A DNA stretch of 64,000 nt from Rhizophlyctis rosea (GCA_027596075.1 JADGJC010000026.1:162047-226046); one strand, 5' to 3'; shown: positions 34,280 to 45,878, counted from the stretch's first letter. Made by a program: numbers and translations. Notes: generated from the letters alone by a model not told the origin.

Positions 34280-35651
34280 ATGAACACAATCAAAATCCCC
34301 TTCGCCGCCATCGACCCAAACCCCTTCCGCCAACCCACCACCCCAACCCCTCCCCACTCCCACCCCCCCATCCCACGAATACCCTACACCCTCCCCACCC
34401 CGGGCCCAACCCTCTCCCTCCAACGCTCCGAAATCGACCTCACAACCTCCCGCGTCTACCGCGACAACGTCGGCAACACGCAAACAGGCCGCACATCCCT
34501 CGACTACCCTTCCTCCTCCTTCCTCGAAAACTTCGTCCAGGGCCATCCACGCATCCTCATCACCATACATGGGTATTACAGCGACATCGATGTAGCGCTC
34601 CTGAAATCTGCAAAGCTGCATACATCACTACGTGATTTACCTGCACCACTAACGTACCCATACCCCGTTATGGCCTTCATATGGCCGTCGGCGGGGTTAT
34701 GGCAGAAATATCGGAGTGATGAAACGGCGGCATTGGAAGCTACGCAGTACCTTGCGACTTTCCTGTTCCCGCTTCTTGCAGAGGCGGCGAGGGCAGAACG
34801 CGGGTTCGAGATTGATATCGTGGCTCACAGTCTCGGTGCGAGGATTATGTTGGCTTTCTTGAGGGAGTTTCATACGTTGAAGAGAGCGTTGTGCGTTATT
34901 AAGAAAGAAGATCCAATATGGCAAAACGTCGCAAAAGTTCCCGACGGTAAATAAATCATTGCAAAACAAACTTCTGTTACCACCCCCAGACTGGAGCGGA
35001 GCCCCAACCAAAATTCTCACCACCCAAACTACCCCCCAAATCACAGACCACATCAAACTAGGCCACATAATTTTCACAGCCCCCGACGCATCCTGGCCCA
35101 CAGTCCCCTCCCTCGCCACATCCCTCCTCTCCCCAATAAAACTCACATCCCTAACAATATACCACAATAAATTCGACGGCGCCCTCCGAATATCCCGCCT
35201 CCTGAACGGATGTCGCCGCCTGGGACAGAAAGCCCTCCCCTCCCGCGGGAATGTTGACACAAACCATGTGGAGTGGTTGCAACAAGCTTCGGGGGGACGG
35301 TTCGCTAATCCGGATGTGTCGAGACATTTTCAGGGGGGTGAGATGGGGGGTTTGGTGGGGTTTGTGGTGCGGGTGGTGGTTTGGGTGTGGGGTTTGGTGT
35401 GGGTGCCGAGGTGGGTGAGGAAGGTGGTGGAAGGGCGGGTTTTGGGGGAGGTTGGGAGTTTTGTGAGGGTTTTGTGGGTGGGACAGATGAATGAGTCGCA
35501 TTCGTATAGTTTTGATCATGGGGGTTGTGTGAGGGATCTTGCGGCGAGGTTGAGAGGGGGTCAGAAGGCGGGAGAGGAGGCAGGTAGCGAACAGAAGCAT
35601 AAAGCGTCATGCGAACAGGGAATAGACGACAAGAATGGAAGGACGACCTAA
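34280..35651 (+). CDS. DUF900-like alpha/beta hydrolase
   Basis: Exons 34280..34946 and 34990..35651 (442 aa). The 43-bp intron is the shortest in the window but joins in phase (AKVPD|DWSGAP). Family features: the oxyanion strand RILITIHGYYSDID, FIWPSAGLWQKYRSDE, a helix EATQYLATFLFPLLAEAARA, the nucleophile elbow IDIVAHSLGARI with its Ser, the acid strand HIIFTAPDASW, and LTIYHNKFDGALRISRLLNG with RRLGQ. The final His is likely in SYSFDHG near the end. A hydrophobic stretch (GGLVGFVVRVVVWVWGLVWV) precedes it and may bind membrane. These hydrolases are poorly characterised and the substrate is unknown. Wobble usage switches from C-rich to G-rich at about 35225-35285. Confidence 0.8.
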
Positions 35652-36963
35652 AAACTTCTTCGTCTACTCCGGGGCCTGAAAAGGCGGTATCTCATATCGA
35701 TATCCCCAAGTCTCGCGGCCTTTTCTAGGGACGTGCATTGAAAGAAGATGGTCCAAACTTCCGGCACGTTCCAGGGATGGGAAATTCTCCCACAGTTTTC
35801 CAAAAACATCAACTGGTGGGTCTCTGCTTCCAAATCAAGCTGTTTTTCTTCCTGCCATCAGGTTTGGGCTTTTGCAACCGAACACCTGATAGGACCAAAG
35901 TTGGCTCACGAACTTGCCATCGATCCGGTTTCTTCCTTCCCGTCACAACTTCCACCGTCAAACCCAGTTGCGATCGATTGTCATTTACGTAACTTGTCAT
36001 CGACGGCGCATGAGGAGGTTGGCCACTGATGGGGCCCCAATACAGGGGGTGTGTAATCCAACCCATGTGCCGTCATCAAACAAATGATACAGTATGATAC
36101 CCAACATACAGGCACGCATTTCCGTGAAACCCTTGTTAGCTGTAAGCCATGGTCAACTCGACGAGACTGCTATGTTAGCCATTCAGGACTTTTTCTGATG
36201 TACCCGACCCGGCCTTTCGCCACCCTTTTCGCTCTTTCAACTTGTCCTTATTCTGTTTCATTTTTTGAACTAACTTTGGCTCGACGCAATCTCACTGTAT
36301 GTCCGCACAGCATTTACAGATTTTGTGGTTCCGACGTCGTTGCTGTGATGAGAAAGGCGGGAGACAAAAACACAAGATGTCGGGGATCCCACATAACGGG
36401 GGTAGAATCTTTCGATTGATGGCGCTGTTTTTGATACCGACAACGTGGGTTTTTTGTGGAGGGTAACAATTTGTCGGCATTATTGTGATGCAGATTTGGG
36501 TTGTTCTGTGCACGACCCTTTGAGTACTGCGATGGTTTGCTTCCCAACTCGACCGATGGGTATGGTGGTGTCAGAGGTGTTGCAAACGGGTTTTTGTTGG
36601 TTTGCGGATTGGGAACAGAAGAGGACTTGGCGCTTGTGGTATGTTATGCTCGCGATCGAAATACACGGCTTTATATCAGACTGAATGAATTGTAGAGTGA
36701 TATTCAGGATGTGCGTCAATTGGCACCTAGGACCCTCGTGCCTGAAGTTGGCATGTTGCGTGTTGGAGGTGTTGGAAGTAATGCTTGCTGACTAAGCGCC
36801 TCACCCACCCTGGCGGGCTCGACCTGTCAAAGTTGTGCCTTCTGAGTTTGGATCCGATCCGTGTTCCAAACCCATTCATCTCACCGAAACACCAATGTCA
36901 TAATCAAAATTCCAGCCTTCTGTTTGTTATATATCTCCTCCTTATATCTTGCGCACGAGTACG
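35652..36963. other. Intergenic region, nothing recognised
   Basis: 1.3 kb between two plus-strand genes. ORFs are short and composition-like random sequence. The last 60 bp before 36964 are pyrimidine-rich, as expected for a promoter and start region. Confidence 0.6.
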
Positions 36964-38247
36964 ATGTCGGGCATCAATACAACCAGTCCAGACCACTGGC
37001 TTGGAATTTTCGAATACTGTGACGTAAAGACATTGATCACATTGTCAAAGACAACAATCAATTTGAGAAGTCTCCTTGGTTTACCTCGTCCGGTTATGCC
37101 TGGACCAAGCGAAGACGAAGCGGACAAATGCCGGGGATATTTGAATAGACGTATTCTGTCGGCGCTTCTATCACCTTGCCCTGCTCCACTGGAACCGGAA
37201 ACAATCCAAAGAGGCCTGCCCGCTGTGCTTCGGGAGGTACTCCCCACGGGATTTGCTAACTCGCCATCCGACGCTCAAGCCCTCATTTTCAAAATCTACA
37301 AAACTCAACGAACCCTCATTCTGAACATCCGGGCCAAACTCCTATCCCTCCACGCCAGCCCCTGGAGCGTGCCCATCCCCATATGGTCCATCGACCACGA
37401 CCTCCGCTCCCAAGAAAGGCACGAAAACAAACTACAGGCACTCCAACTACACAAGTCCCAACATGGAGAAGACCCAAAAACCGAACACCTCAAAAAACGC
37501 CTCAACGACCCACCACCACCCTTCACACCCTACACCTCAACCACCATCCACAACACCCCCCTAACCCCACCCCCAACAATCCCCCTCGACACCCTCTTCT
37601 TCGCCCGATACTTCCAACCCTTCATGAAAACCGCCCACCTCGCCGGATCCTTCGACTTTGACTTTCACAACCTCCAAAACACCTCTCTCAAAAACGCGCC
37701 GGAAGACTGGTCACCGACATACACGTGGGACCAGACCACTGCTCCGCGTGGAGATACGGTCGATATTGAGGACTGGTATGGAGGATGGTGGCAGTCTCCT
37801 TCGGGGGAGTGGAAAGTTCTGCTGTATCTTGCTTCGATTGGGTGGGATAACGATAGTGGGAGGTTTTATGTTGATTGTACACCTGGTCTGACACCAACAT
37901 CACCTTCGCCCTCCTCAACCTACGGCGGCGTATACCACCTCTACACATATAGCCTTGACGACATATCCCTTGTGGCGCTTAGTATGACAGATTTTCTGTA
38001 CGTTTGTTGGAGGGCTGTGGAGGGTGTTAGGGTGTTTGATGAGGGGGATGATTTTATTAAAGGGTGGGAGGAAGGCTTTGAAGTGGATGAACAGGAGTGG
38101 CCGGTTGCTGTGAGGGAGTTGGCGACTGTCATGTTGAGGAAGGGTGAGAGTGTTTGGAAGGAGTTTTTGGGATTGTGTGAGGAGGTGCCGAAGCCGAGGT
38201 ACGTCCTGTCAGATGATGGCGACGAGTTTATGCAGATGTTTCCGTGA
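36964..38247 (+). CDS. Hypothetical protein with F-box-like N-terminus
   Basis: Single-exon gene, 427 aa, first ATG chosen. Residues about 8-40 (SPDHWLGIFEYCDVKTLITL, then KTTINLRSLL) have the spacing of an F-box. The remainder is not recognised. It includes a charged helix with heptad-like Leu (HENKLQALQLHKSQH), a Pro/Thr-rich linker, and a C-terminal folded region with acidic aromatic motifs (VDIEDWYGGWWQSPSGEW, VLLYLASIGWDNDSGRFYVD, YGGVYHLYTYSLDDISLVAL). The DxxDWYGGWWQ segment resembles the SMI1/KNR4-type or 'cell-wall assembly' fold only loosely, so I do not assign it. The coding strand is C-rich up to about 37700 and G-rich afterwards. Confidence 0.75.
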   Translation: MSGINTTSPDHWLGIFEYCDVKTLITLSKTTINLRSLLGLPRPVMPGPSEDEADKCRGYLNRRILSALLSPCPAPLEPETIQRGLPAVLREVLPTGFANSPSDAQALIFKIYKTQRTLILNIRAKLLSLHASPWSVPIPIWSIDHDLRSQERHENKLQALQLHKSQHGEDPKTEHLKKRLNDPPPPFTPYTSTTIHNTPLTPPPTIPLDTLFFARYFQPFMKTAHLAGSFDFDFHNLQNTSLKNAPEDWSPTYTWDQTTAPRGDTVDIEDWYGGWWQSPSGEWKVLLYLASIGWDNDSGRFYVDCTPGLTPTSPSPSSTYGGVYHLYTYSLDDISLVALSMTDFLYVCWRAVEGVRVFDEGDDFIKGWEEGFEVDEQEWPVAVRELATVMLRKGESVWKEFLGLCEEVPKPRYVLSDDGDEFMQMFP

Positions 38248-38570
38248 GGTTTGGCTGGATGTGGGGTGATAGGGTGGGGTGGGAGGATGGGGGAGGCAAA
38301 TGAGACGAGCACTGGAGAGTGACATGCAACTTGAGCATATAAAAGATGCCTCGATTTTGATGTTCAAGACGCGCGTCAACATTTTCCCCTACTTGTGCAG
38401 CGAGAATCTCTTTCAATGTCTGCCCAATGAATACTTTCAGCTTATGCGTCGATCTCTGAACGTCCTTTTTTTGTTCACGTCGATCTCACTTGATTTCCAT
38501 ACTATTTGTGGTGTGTCGATCGCGCTTTTACGTCACTCACGTCAACGGATTTCCGTCGATATTTGAAGGG

Positions 38571-39015
38571 ATTGGCAAGATTTACCAGGACTGATACAAC
38601 GATTTACATTTAGAAGATTTACGTAAGTTACCAAGATTGACGTCAATACTAAGCCTGATGGCAGTTAAGATCGTGGGGAGTTACGAGATCAACAACAGTT
38701 GCTAGATTGCCGAGAGATACGGAGTTGACGAGACTTACTAGATGGACAATAGCTACAAGATCGATGAGATTTTACGAGATGAACAAGAGTTAACTGGAGA
38801 GAGCTACGAAATTGACAGGAGTAACAAAATTGACAACGACATTTACATAACAAACAGTTGGGAAATCTACACGAGTTACGAGATCTACAAGACTTATGAG
38901 ATTGACAAGAATCAACAAGATTAATAGGATCGACAAGCGTAACAAAATGGACAAAAACAACGAGATTGGTGAGACTCATAAGTTTCACGACATTGACAAG
39001 AGCAACCAGATCCAC
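38571..39015 (+). repeat. Degenerate 9-bp repeat array, GATTGACRA orientation
   Basis: Runs of units such as GAGATTGAC, AAGATTTAC, GAGTTACGA and GAGATTTACGA, each 9-10 bp, with GA-TT-AC as the constant core. Translated frames give artefact peptides of the KIDEI / NKIDN type. It matches the arrays at 51640-52540 and 56700-57880. Confidence 0.8.
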
Positions 39016-39069
39016 CCAATGGACAGTGACTGTGGCTGTGGTCAGCTGCGCCACACTCTGGGCAGACCC

Positions 39070-39077
39070 TATAAAAA
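39070..39077 (+). promoter_or_regulatory. TATA box of the gene at 39197
   Basis: TATAAAAA, 120 bp upstream of the ATG, followed by a CT-rich stretch (CACTCATTCTCTCACTTCTC) typical of fungal transcription starts. It is the clearest core promoter in the window. Confidence 0.7.
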
Positions 39078-39196
39078 GGGGACAGATCCCAGCCCACTCA
39101 TTCTCTCACTTCTCATCATCACAAAAATCAGCCAGTAGTGCTCGACTGACCCACTGCTCTCCAGTCCATATCTGAACTTTTAAATACGAGAAGATC

Positions 39197-40150
39197 ATGT
39201 CCGGAGCCATCATCCGCACCACGGGCGTTCAAGTCCAGACCCTTCCATCTCCCTTTCCCACGTCGAACGTCGCATACCTTCCCACCGAACTGTGGAGCAA
39301 CATCGTCCAGATTGTTCTCTTCCCAGACTTGTGCCGTCGTACCTGCACGAACGTCCTTCCACTCCTTCTCATTTCGAAATCCTTCAAAGCTGTCACCACT
39401 TCGACTCAGGAATACCAGTATTTGAGGAATGCGCGGTTGAGGATGCGTCATACGGTTTTCTCTTCGGCGCACAAACTCTTCAGTGTTGGGGAAGCTGAGG
39501 GGTACGAAGTGTCTGGGAAATACGTCGCCATCCTACGTGCAAAGGCACCTGCCCCTGCATTCACACTTGAAAAGAAACTTGCGGCCAGGAGGAAATCTGC
39601 TCTTGCCGATTTGCGACGTGCGCCGACTGGTCACTTGGGTCGGGAACTGGAGGATGCCAAATCCGACCAACTGCTGGAAAAGGCGAAAGACTGGCGGGCG
39701 TCACAACCTACACCGACGCACGATAGGGACGACAGATACGTCAGGAAGCAAATTGACGAAGTCGACGGCAAAGTGTCGGACGTCGAAAACCTCGCCCAGT
39801 TATCCAGTCGTATCCAGTCCAACCTTCCGACTCTAGAGGCCCTTCCTGACCTCCCAAAGGCGCAAACCACGGTCGCCGTTTGTGATTTCGGCCATTGCTC
39901 GTGCGATGACACCAACGGGGTCATTGATGATGACCTCGTGACGTGGGTCAAGAAGAATGTCATCTGGTCGGGATCCGCGGAATACTTGTACTGGCTGTGC
40001 AAGAAGAAGAGGGACTTGAAGGTGCCGCAGAGGAGGGTGTCCAGCAGGGATTATGATGCGAAGGAGAGAAGGATCATCTATCACAGATTCATGGATTGGT
40101 ATGAGGGGAAGAAGTTGAAGGAGACGAGCTTCTACACCAATAGGAAGTAG
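39197..40150 (+). CDS. F-box-like hypothetical protein
   Basis: Single-exon gene, 317 aa. An F-box-like domain near residues 26-70 (YLPTELWSNIVQIVLFPDL, then LLLISKSFKAVTTSTQEYQY) is followed by a long charged helical region (LEKKLAARRKSALADLRR, then KSDQLLEKAKDWRAS). A short Cys motif follows (VCDFGHCSCDD), and the basic C-terminus (RRVSSRDYDAKERRIIYHRF) could bind nucleic acid or a partner. No known repeat domain is seen. An SCF adaptor role is inferred from the F-box only. The promoter has a clear TATA box. Codon usage is smoother than in neighbours, without the C-to-G switch. Confidence 0.75.
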   Translation: MSGAIIRTTGVQVQTLPSPFPTSNVAYLPTELWSNIVQIVLFPDLCRRTCTNVLPLLLISKSFKAVTTSTQEYQYLRNARLRMRHTVFSSAHKLFSVGEAEGYEVSGKYVAILRAKAPAPAFTLEKKLAARRKSALADLRRAPTGHLGRELEDAKSDQLLEKAKDWRASQPTPTHDRDDRYVRKQIDEVDGKVSDVENLAQLSSRIQSNLPTLEALPDLPKAQTTVAVCDFGHCSCDDTNGVIDDDLVTWVKKNVIWSGSAEYLYWLCKKKRDLKVPQRRVSSRDYDAKERRIIYHRFMDWYEGKKLKETSFYTNRK

Positions 40151-40770
40151 TGGGACGTGTTACTGGTTGGACCCTTTTCATGCGTCGAAAGCCCATTTCT
40201 TCTTGTCTTTTCAATAATGTATCAATCATTTTGCTGTTCGCTCCCCCGTTTCTTTGCTTGCGGTGCAACAAGATGAACAATGCGGCAAGATTAACGAGAG
40301 GAATAAAATTAAGGAACAAGATTGACAGAATTAATGAGGGCGATGTTCGACATCCATGTTCAACATTCAAATATTCTTTTACACAGTTTGGTGTCTTTGC
40401 AAGGTGAATCCGTCAAACAACCTTGATGAGACGTCTGAACAAATGATTGTTTTATGCATCACAATGAACGACACTGCATAGCCATCCTTCTATTGCATGT
40501 TGTTGAATAGCAATCTCTATGCCTATGGTTGGGTCCACTTCCGATTTTTCTCTCCAAAATGGTTGCTGAATTTCCGTTGCTGTTCCACGAGCGGATGAAA
40601 TGCAATCCACTTCGCGGTCTCCCATTACCCAAAGCTTCTCAATCAGGAGCAATTATTTCCATGTTGACGATTCGCCATCTTACAAGCAAGCAATTTCCCC
40701 CATGCAAATTTACGTGACCCCATCCAAACACAAACCCAAATGCAAGTGCCTCCGGCCCTTCCCCTACACA
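40151..40770. other. Convergent intergenic region with a short 9-bp-repeat patch
   Basis: 620 bp between two gene 3' ends. At about 40265-40350 it carries AAGATTAAC, AAGATTGAC and AATTAATGAG-type units of the dispersed 9-bp family. Nothing else recognised. Confidence 0.6.
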
Positions 40771-43700
40771 TTACATGTCAGGACCATCCACAGAATGCCT
40801 CCCATCGGCATTGACCCACACAGCCTCATCCTCAGGATACGTCTGCAACAGAGTCTTGAAGAACCCATCTTCAATCAAGTCCTGCAAAGGCGGCAAGAAC
40901 ACATCAGTTCAAAACGCAATGCACCCATTTTTGCAAAACAACAGAATTCACCCAATCCCAAAATAAGAAGACTGCCAACACTCACATTCTCCCCAGCCCT
41001 CAACCGCCTCCCACAAACCGGACATTCCCACTTCTCACATCCCATATTGACCCTCACAAAGCTCAAAAGGTCGAAACATCCCAAATGATCGCATTCTTTG
41101 CCCTTCACCGGCCACAAGATTCGACGCGACGACAAGGGGTCTTTGAGCGAGACGCGCTGTGGAGTGACTGTCAACTCTTCCTGACTTTCGTCAACATCAT
41201 CCCGCGGCCATGACGACACGGTCAATTTCCGTCGTTTGGACGCTTCGATGTTGAATTTGATGGAGGGTTTGGTTTCGTTTGTGGAATGGGATGATGGGTG
41301 GGTGGTGTCGTGAGCTTCTTTTTCTGGTTTTGACTTCCGTTTTTGGATGGAGCGCACGACCGGCTGTATGTGAAAGATGACGATGTGAGCTCATGGTCCA
41401 ATCAAACTAAAATCTTGCACGCAAGTATACCTCGTCACCTGCACTCGAATGGTTCTGCGCCGGATCTGCCCATAGCCTTTCCACCACGACCACACCACCG
41501 GACGGTGTTTCCTCGCCTGTTTGCTCCTCAATCGATGTCGGTATCTTTTTGGTATCCTCCTTATAGTCTTTCAATGTCGACATTGGCCAGCACGGTTGAA
41601 GATCCAGAAAGAGCTTTGGTTGCATCCCACAGAGGCTGAATTTCGGGATGCGAACGGGCCAATGTTTGCGTTCTGGCTTCTGCAATCCAGCTGCCTGCAT
41701 TTCGCTGTCTTGCAGTCCAGTAAACTTGTCTTCGGTCTTCATTGTGGCTTGACTTGCGGTCGCTTCAACTTCAGCGCGGACAAAGCCGTCAGCATCCTTC
41801 AGTTTTGCAAAGATCTCTGACAAGGCACTGAAACAATTTGTCAAGGAATGATCCCGATTCCGCTCAAGCAAAAAGCACATACTTTTTGGCACGTTCCAGC
41901 TCATCGGCACTAGGATTCTGAGATCTCGTATATCCTTTGAATGTGACCTTGTGTCCTTTCTTGCTCGTACGCCAAACGAGACCAGCTGTGTCGGGGTGCT
42001 GTTCGATATACGTCGCCAGTTGCAGGTATGTGCTGGAGCATCCCAACTTGCATTCAGACCGGAAAGAGTACGGAATATCCGACTGGGTAGCTGATTCTCC
42101 AAGTAACGGATGTTCTTTCTTGGCGAACAATTTTGGGAACAATTTTCTTTGGTATTCGCAGTCGGGAAGAAGTTCGACAGATGGCCGCCATACGCATCGT
42201 TTTGCTGCTGGATCTAGCATATGGAAGATTTCCTTCAATTTGCTGAGGTAGGAGTCCGTAACGGGAGAGATCAGTCATTTACAACCAAAAACACAAAAAG
42301 ATGAGGTTTAATTTGGCGGCAACACACACGCACCTATGTGCGCGCTTCCTGGACTTTTCCCCATGATATGGCGTCGGCTGACACGCGACGGGAATGCGCT
42401 TCTTGTTGAGTCTCCAAAGCAGTTGACGTGTACACAGCCCGGTTTCGATCGCCGTCGCCAAACCTTCGTATTGCCTGATACCGAGAGAACGAAAAGAGTA
42501 CTCTGCAGCCGGGGCAAGGTTTTGCGACTCCGTCTTCCTGCCCTTGGAAAAAGGTGCCCGTCTTCTGCACTGCTGACAAAAATCGAGGTCCGTGGAATTG
42601 AGCGATTTGCATTTTCGGCTGGGACAAACCCAACGAGGGCGGATTGTGAATGTCCGTTGCAGACTCGGAGCGTTGAGCTCTTCCTTTTTCACTTGGAACC
42701 CCATCTCAGTGTTGCACTTGGCGCAAATGTCGCTTTGACTGGTATTGTCGTGAAGGCAGTTTGGGTTTAGACAGGTCCAACCATCTTCCTCCGAATCTTC
42801 AGATACGTCCGAACTGGCCAGAGACCGCGACTCAGCGCATTTGTCGCAGAATGTGGCGAAGGGAGAGTTGCGGCACGAGCAGGACGGGATGGGACATAAC
42901 CAGCCGCGAACCCTTGTTGGGGTTGGGGTGACTGCTGGAGCGTCATGAGGTACGCTGACTGAATCGTTTTGTAGCTCAGGGGAGCTGTACTTTGACTTGT
43001 TCAACGTAGCATTCATAGGTCGTGCTTTGCCGCATCTGGTACAGGATTCGATAAGGAACGAGTTCACGTGCGAGCAGGACGGGTTGCAGCAGATCCATTG
43101 ACCGAAGATTTCGGTGGATTGCGCTTGCATTGGGGTGTCTGGCGGTCTGTTTCCTTGATCCTCGCATTTCTCCTGTGTATTGGGATGTGCGGCTTGGCTG
43201 TTCTCTCTGCAAGGGTTGCACAGTGTTCCGTACATGTATTCGGGGTTGCTACCACACTGGCGACATCCCACACGTCGAGACATTGATCCCGGTGATTTGG
43301 CGGGCGTATTGGGAGGTGCAACAGGACGATGTGGGCTTGCAGTATCACTGACTGGTGAACGCAAACTTCTTTCGTAGATTGCAATTTGTCCTTTCCGTTG
43401 TGATTCGCAGCTGATGGTGGAGCTTTCAGCTCTTCTGTCCCTGCCAGGTGGATGAACTGGGCGAGGAGATAGGCGCGCGACGTTGTACAGTGGACTGGGA
43501 CGGTGAGCTCGATCTTGGTAGTGGTCGCGGTGTCTTGACGGCATCGGTTGCCAGTCGTGAGCGCGAGGCGGTATTTGTGGGCGTGTCTCACCAGGAAAAC
43601 GACGAGTCTCATTTGGTTGATGCATCGGATGGATATGGCTGCGGTTGCTGAGAACGTCCGATTCAGTCCGCGGACCATGGTATGGGCGGTCCCTCGAGTA

Positions 43701-43974
43701 GTCTGGCCTCCAGCGTTGAGCACGACGTTGAGGTGATTGGGCCGCGCTGGTTGCTGGTCCCCATGTCAGTCCTTGGCCCCGGAAGTCCTTGATAAAACAA
43801 AGTTCGACCAGACGTTGACCCCGCTCTTTCCCCATCGTTGAGCGGTTGCCTTTGTTCGGGGTGCACAGTTGGCGATCGGCTGGCTCTTTGGCTGAGGGGT
43901 TGGACTCGTTCCGGATGAACGACTGGTGAGTAAGTGTCTCCTTGACTGAGTCGTTTCAAACGATCCGGGTGCAT
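40771..43974 (-). CDS. RanBP2-type zinc fingers plus SP-RING: probable SUMO E3 ligase
   Basis: Six exons: 43974..43820, 43746..42334, 42242..41883, 41827..41431, 41363..40986 and 40881..40771 (937 aa). The N-terminus has three HPE/D-R repeats (VVHPERVQPLSQ, TVHPEQRQPLND). A CxxC pair unit (GCRQCG, TLCNPC, about 212-231) precedes four RanBP2-type fingers at about 269-291 (WICCNPSCSHVN, CTRCGKARP), 334-357, 375-397 and 424-446. A middle domain without a name follows. An SP-RING/MIZ finger at about 846-915 is clear: SLKDPLSSRRILWPVKGKEC, DHLGCFDLLSF, WECPVCGRR; Cys866, His868, Cys871, Cys889 and Cys892 are the expected ligands. It ends with the SP-RING-typical LIEDGFFKTLL. SP-RING proteins of the PIAS/Siz type direct SUMO transfer. 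No SAP or PINIT domain was identified. The first intron (73 bp, GTCAAC donor) is the least certain. Confidence 0.85.
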
Positions 43975-44725
43975 AATTGACGAGTACTTCAAGTGTTCCT
44001 TATGATTGTTTTCGTATGTTGTTCAGACAATATATATTCCTACCGATAAGGGTCAGTGCAGAGAAGAAAGATAACCTAGCAGCCTAGCGTTAATGACGGC
44101 GTGACGCGTCCTTGTCTGCAGCTGCTAGCGGCAAATATCCCCCCAACATCCACAATAGCTAAATTTTAGCTATACTATCCAAGTTTCAGGGTCTTCACAA
44201 ATTTGTGATCATTACAGTAGGTACTTTATTGGCTGGGTGGTTTCCACTTATCCCTTCCGTGGTAAGGTTGATCTGTTAAATCACCCTCGCTAGGGTCCTG
44301 GGTTCGATTCTGGGACGGCCCACAAAAAAGGAATCGAATCTCACCCTACATGCGATGGCTAGGGATTGGAAGCTTGTCATGGTCCTGACCCCAAAGGCGG
44401 TAGTAAACCAACCCCCCTCCCCTTATTTTTCGGTTTTTTTGTATTCTTTTTTATATATTTCGTGCTTTTATCCAACAAAGACATTGGTTTTTTCATTTTC
44501 CACTCGCTTCGATGTCTTTTTTGGTGTGGTTTCAACGAACACGGGGAGGTGAATCCGAAAGACCCTGAGAACGACACGTTTTCGTTGAGGCGCGTTGAGC
44601 CCCAAAAGGCCCCAGGCTCCCAACAGCCAGAACAGCCCTTGAGTCCTTGACATTGCACTTTCCCATCATCTTTACTTCCGTTCTTTGAATTTGTTGCCAG
44701 GCACACCCAAATCTCATTGCGCAAG
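43975..44725. other. Divergent intergenic region with a tRNA-like fragment
   Basis: 751 bp between opposing starts. Contains the tRNA-like sequence listed separately and T-rich tracts at 44430-44480. The short ORFs at 44355-44807 look non-coding. Confidence 0.55.
44251..44323 (+). other. tRNA-like remnant
   Basis: The T-arm-like GGGTTCGATTCTGGGA, a loop CTGTTAA flanked by TGAT/ATCA (which would read anticodon GTT), and a hairpin CCCTCGCTAGGG resembling a long variable arm are present. No 5' strand pairs with the 3' ACGGCCC, so a functional tRNA is not supported. Confidence 0.35.
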
Positions 44726-45514
44726 ATGACGCGAACACCACTGGTATGTTACATGCCAAGTCGAACAACACATCGCGTCCGTTATCTCTTCCAAACTCAA
44801 AATTCATAAACTCTTCCCCCTTTTAGTCCCTGTACACAACAAAAGCCGTCATCATCCTCGACAACGAAGGAAAGCGCCTCCTCTCAAAATACTACACTGA
44901 AGACTACCCAACTCAAAAAGATCAAAGAGCCTTCGAATCCTCCTTATTTAAGAAGACAAAGAAGTCGACATGTAGGGCTTTTGCAAAGATTGACGCGTCA
45001 ACTGACGAACCCTTGACTAGTTTCTCCCAACTGGCAAACAGCGGAAATCCTCTTCTTCGACACGCACATCATCTGCTACCGCAACAGCATAGACACCTGG
45101 ATCTACGTTGTAGGATACCTAGACGACAACGAGTTAATCCTGTCAAACCTCCTCTCTACAATCTCTGAAGTTCTCACCCTCCTATTCGGCGGCGCGTAAG
45201 TGTCTCCAAAACCCTTTTTCATGATAGATCATACCTGCCTCTAACACAGCCCTCCCCTGGCAAAACCCAGCCAAATCGAAAAATCCCTCATCCTCCAAAA
45301 CCTAGACCTAGTCCTCCTAGCCCTAGACGAAACCCTAGACGACGGAATCATTTTCGACCTCAACCCGCACGATATCGTCTCACGCGTGACCCGCATGGAC
45401 GGCGGTGCAGGTGGAGGAGATAAGAACGGGCCATTGACGGATCAAGCTTTGATGCATACATTGAAGATCTTGGATGAGCAGTTCGGTGTTCGGTTGGATA
45501 GGTTCCGGGGTTGA
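44726..45514 (+). CDS. Coatomer subunit zeta (COPI)
   Basis: Exons 44726..44743, 44827..44971, 45042..45195 and 45271..45514 (186 aa, the normal size). Conserved longin-type segments: SLYTTKAVIILDNEGKRLL, SKYYTEDYP, FESSLFKKTKKS, EILFFDTHIICYRN then DTWIYVVGYLDDNELIL, and IEKSLILQNLDLVLLALDE followed by DGIIFDLNP. Zeta-COP pairs with gamma-COP in the F-subcomplex of the COPI coat that returns vesicles from Golgi to ER. The tiny first exon (six codons) was set by the ATG and a good GTATGT donor. The family call is very secure. Confidence 0.95.
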
Positions 45515-45878
45515 AGGACGTGTGAGGGATTTTTCTGTAGATAGTATGTAGGCCTCGGATCTTATTTTTGAGTCCACAGGAGAGGAGAGTTTGTATATAG
45601 TTTATCAATCGCAGCGTTAGCTTGTCCATATCCAGTCAGTTTTAAGAACAAAGTTGATACCAATGATCCAAAAGATTGTTGCAAAAGAGATACCGTCCGA
45701 TCTATTGCCGAGAACCTTATCTAAATACTACTGATTTTACAAGCTAACTACACGGAAGTTACTACAGGATTTGCATTACATACATTATACACAATACGAT
45801 ACGATCTACCTCTACCAATGATCTATATAATGGCCTCTAAGACTGGTCTGAGTCGCATTATCAAGCAACTGTCCCTGT
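45515..45878. other. Convergent intergenic region
   Basis: 364 bp between two 3' ends, AT-rich. No ORF supported. Confidence 0.6.

Larger units (their letters stand above)
38248..39196. other. Intergenic region filled by degenerate 9-bp repeats, with a TATA-containing promoter
   Basis: No gene supported. The middle (38571-39015) is the repeat array; the right end carries the promoter of the gene at 39197. Confidence 0.7.

Noticed and set aside
44251..44323. Functional tRNA-Asn
   Set aside because: No 5' strand complements the 3' acceptor sequence and the T-stem has mismatches.
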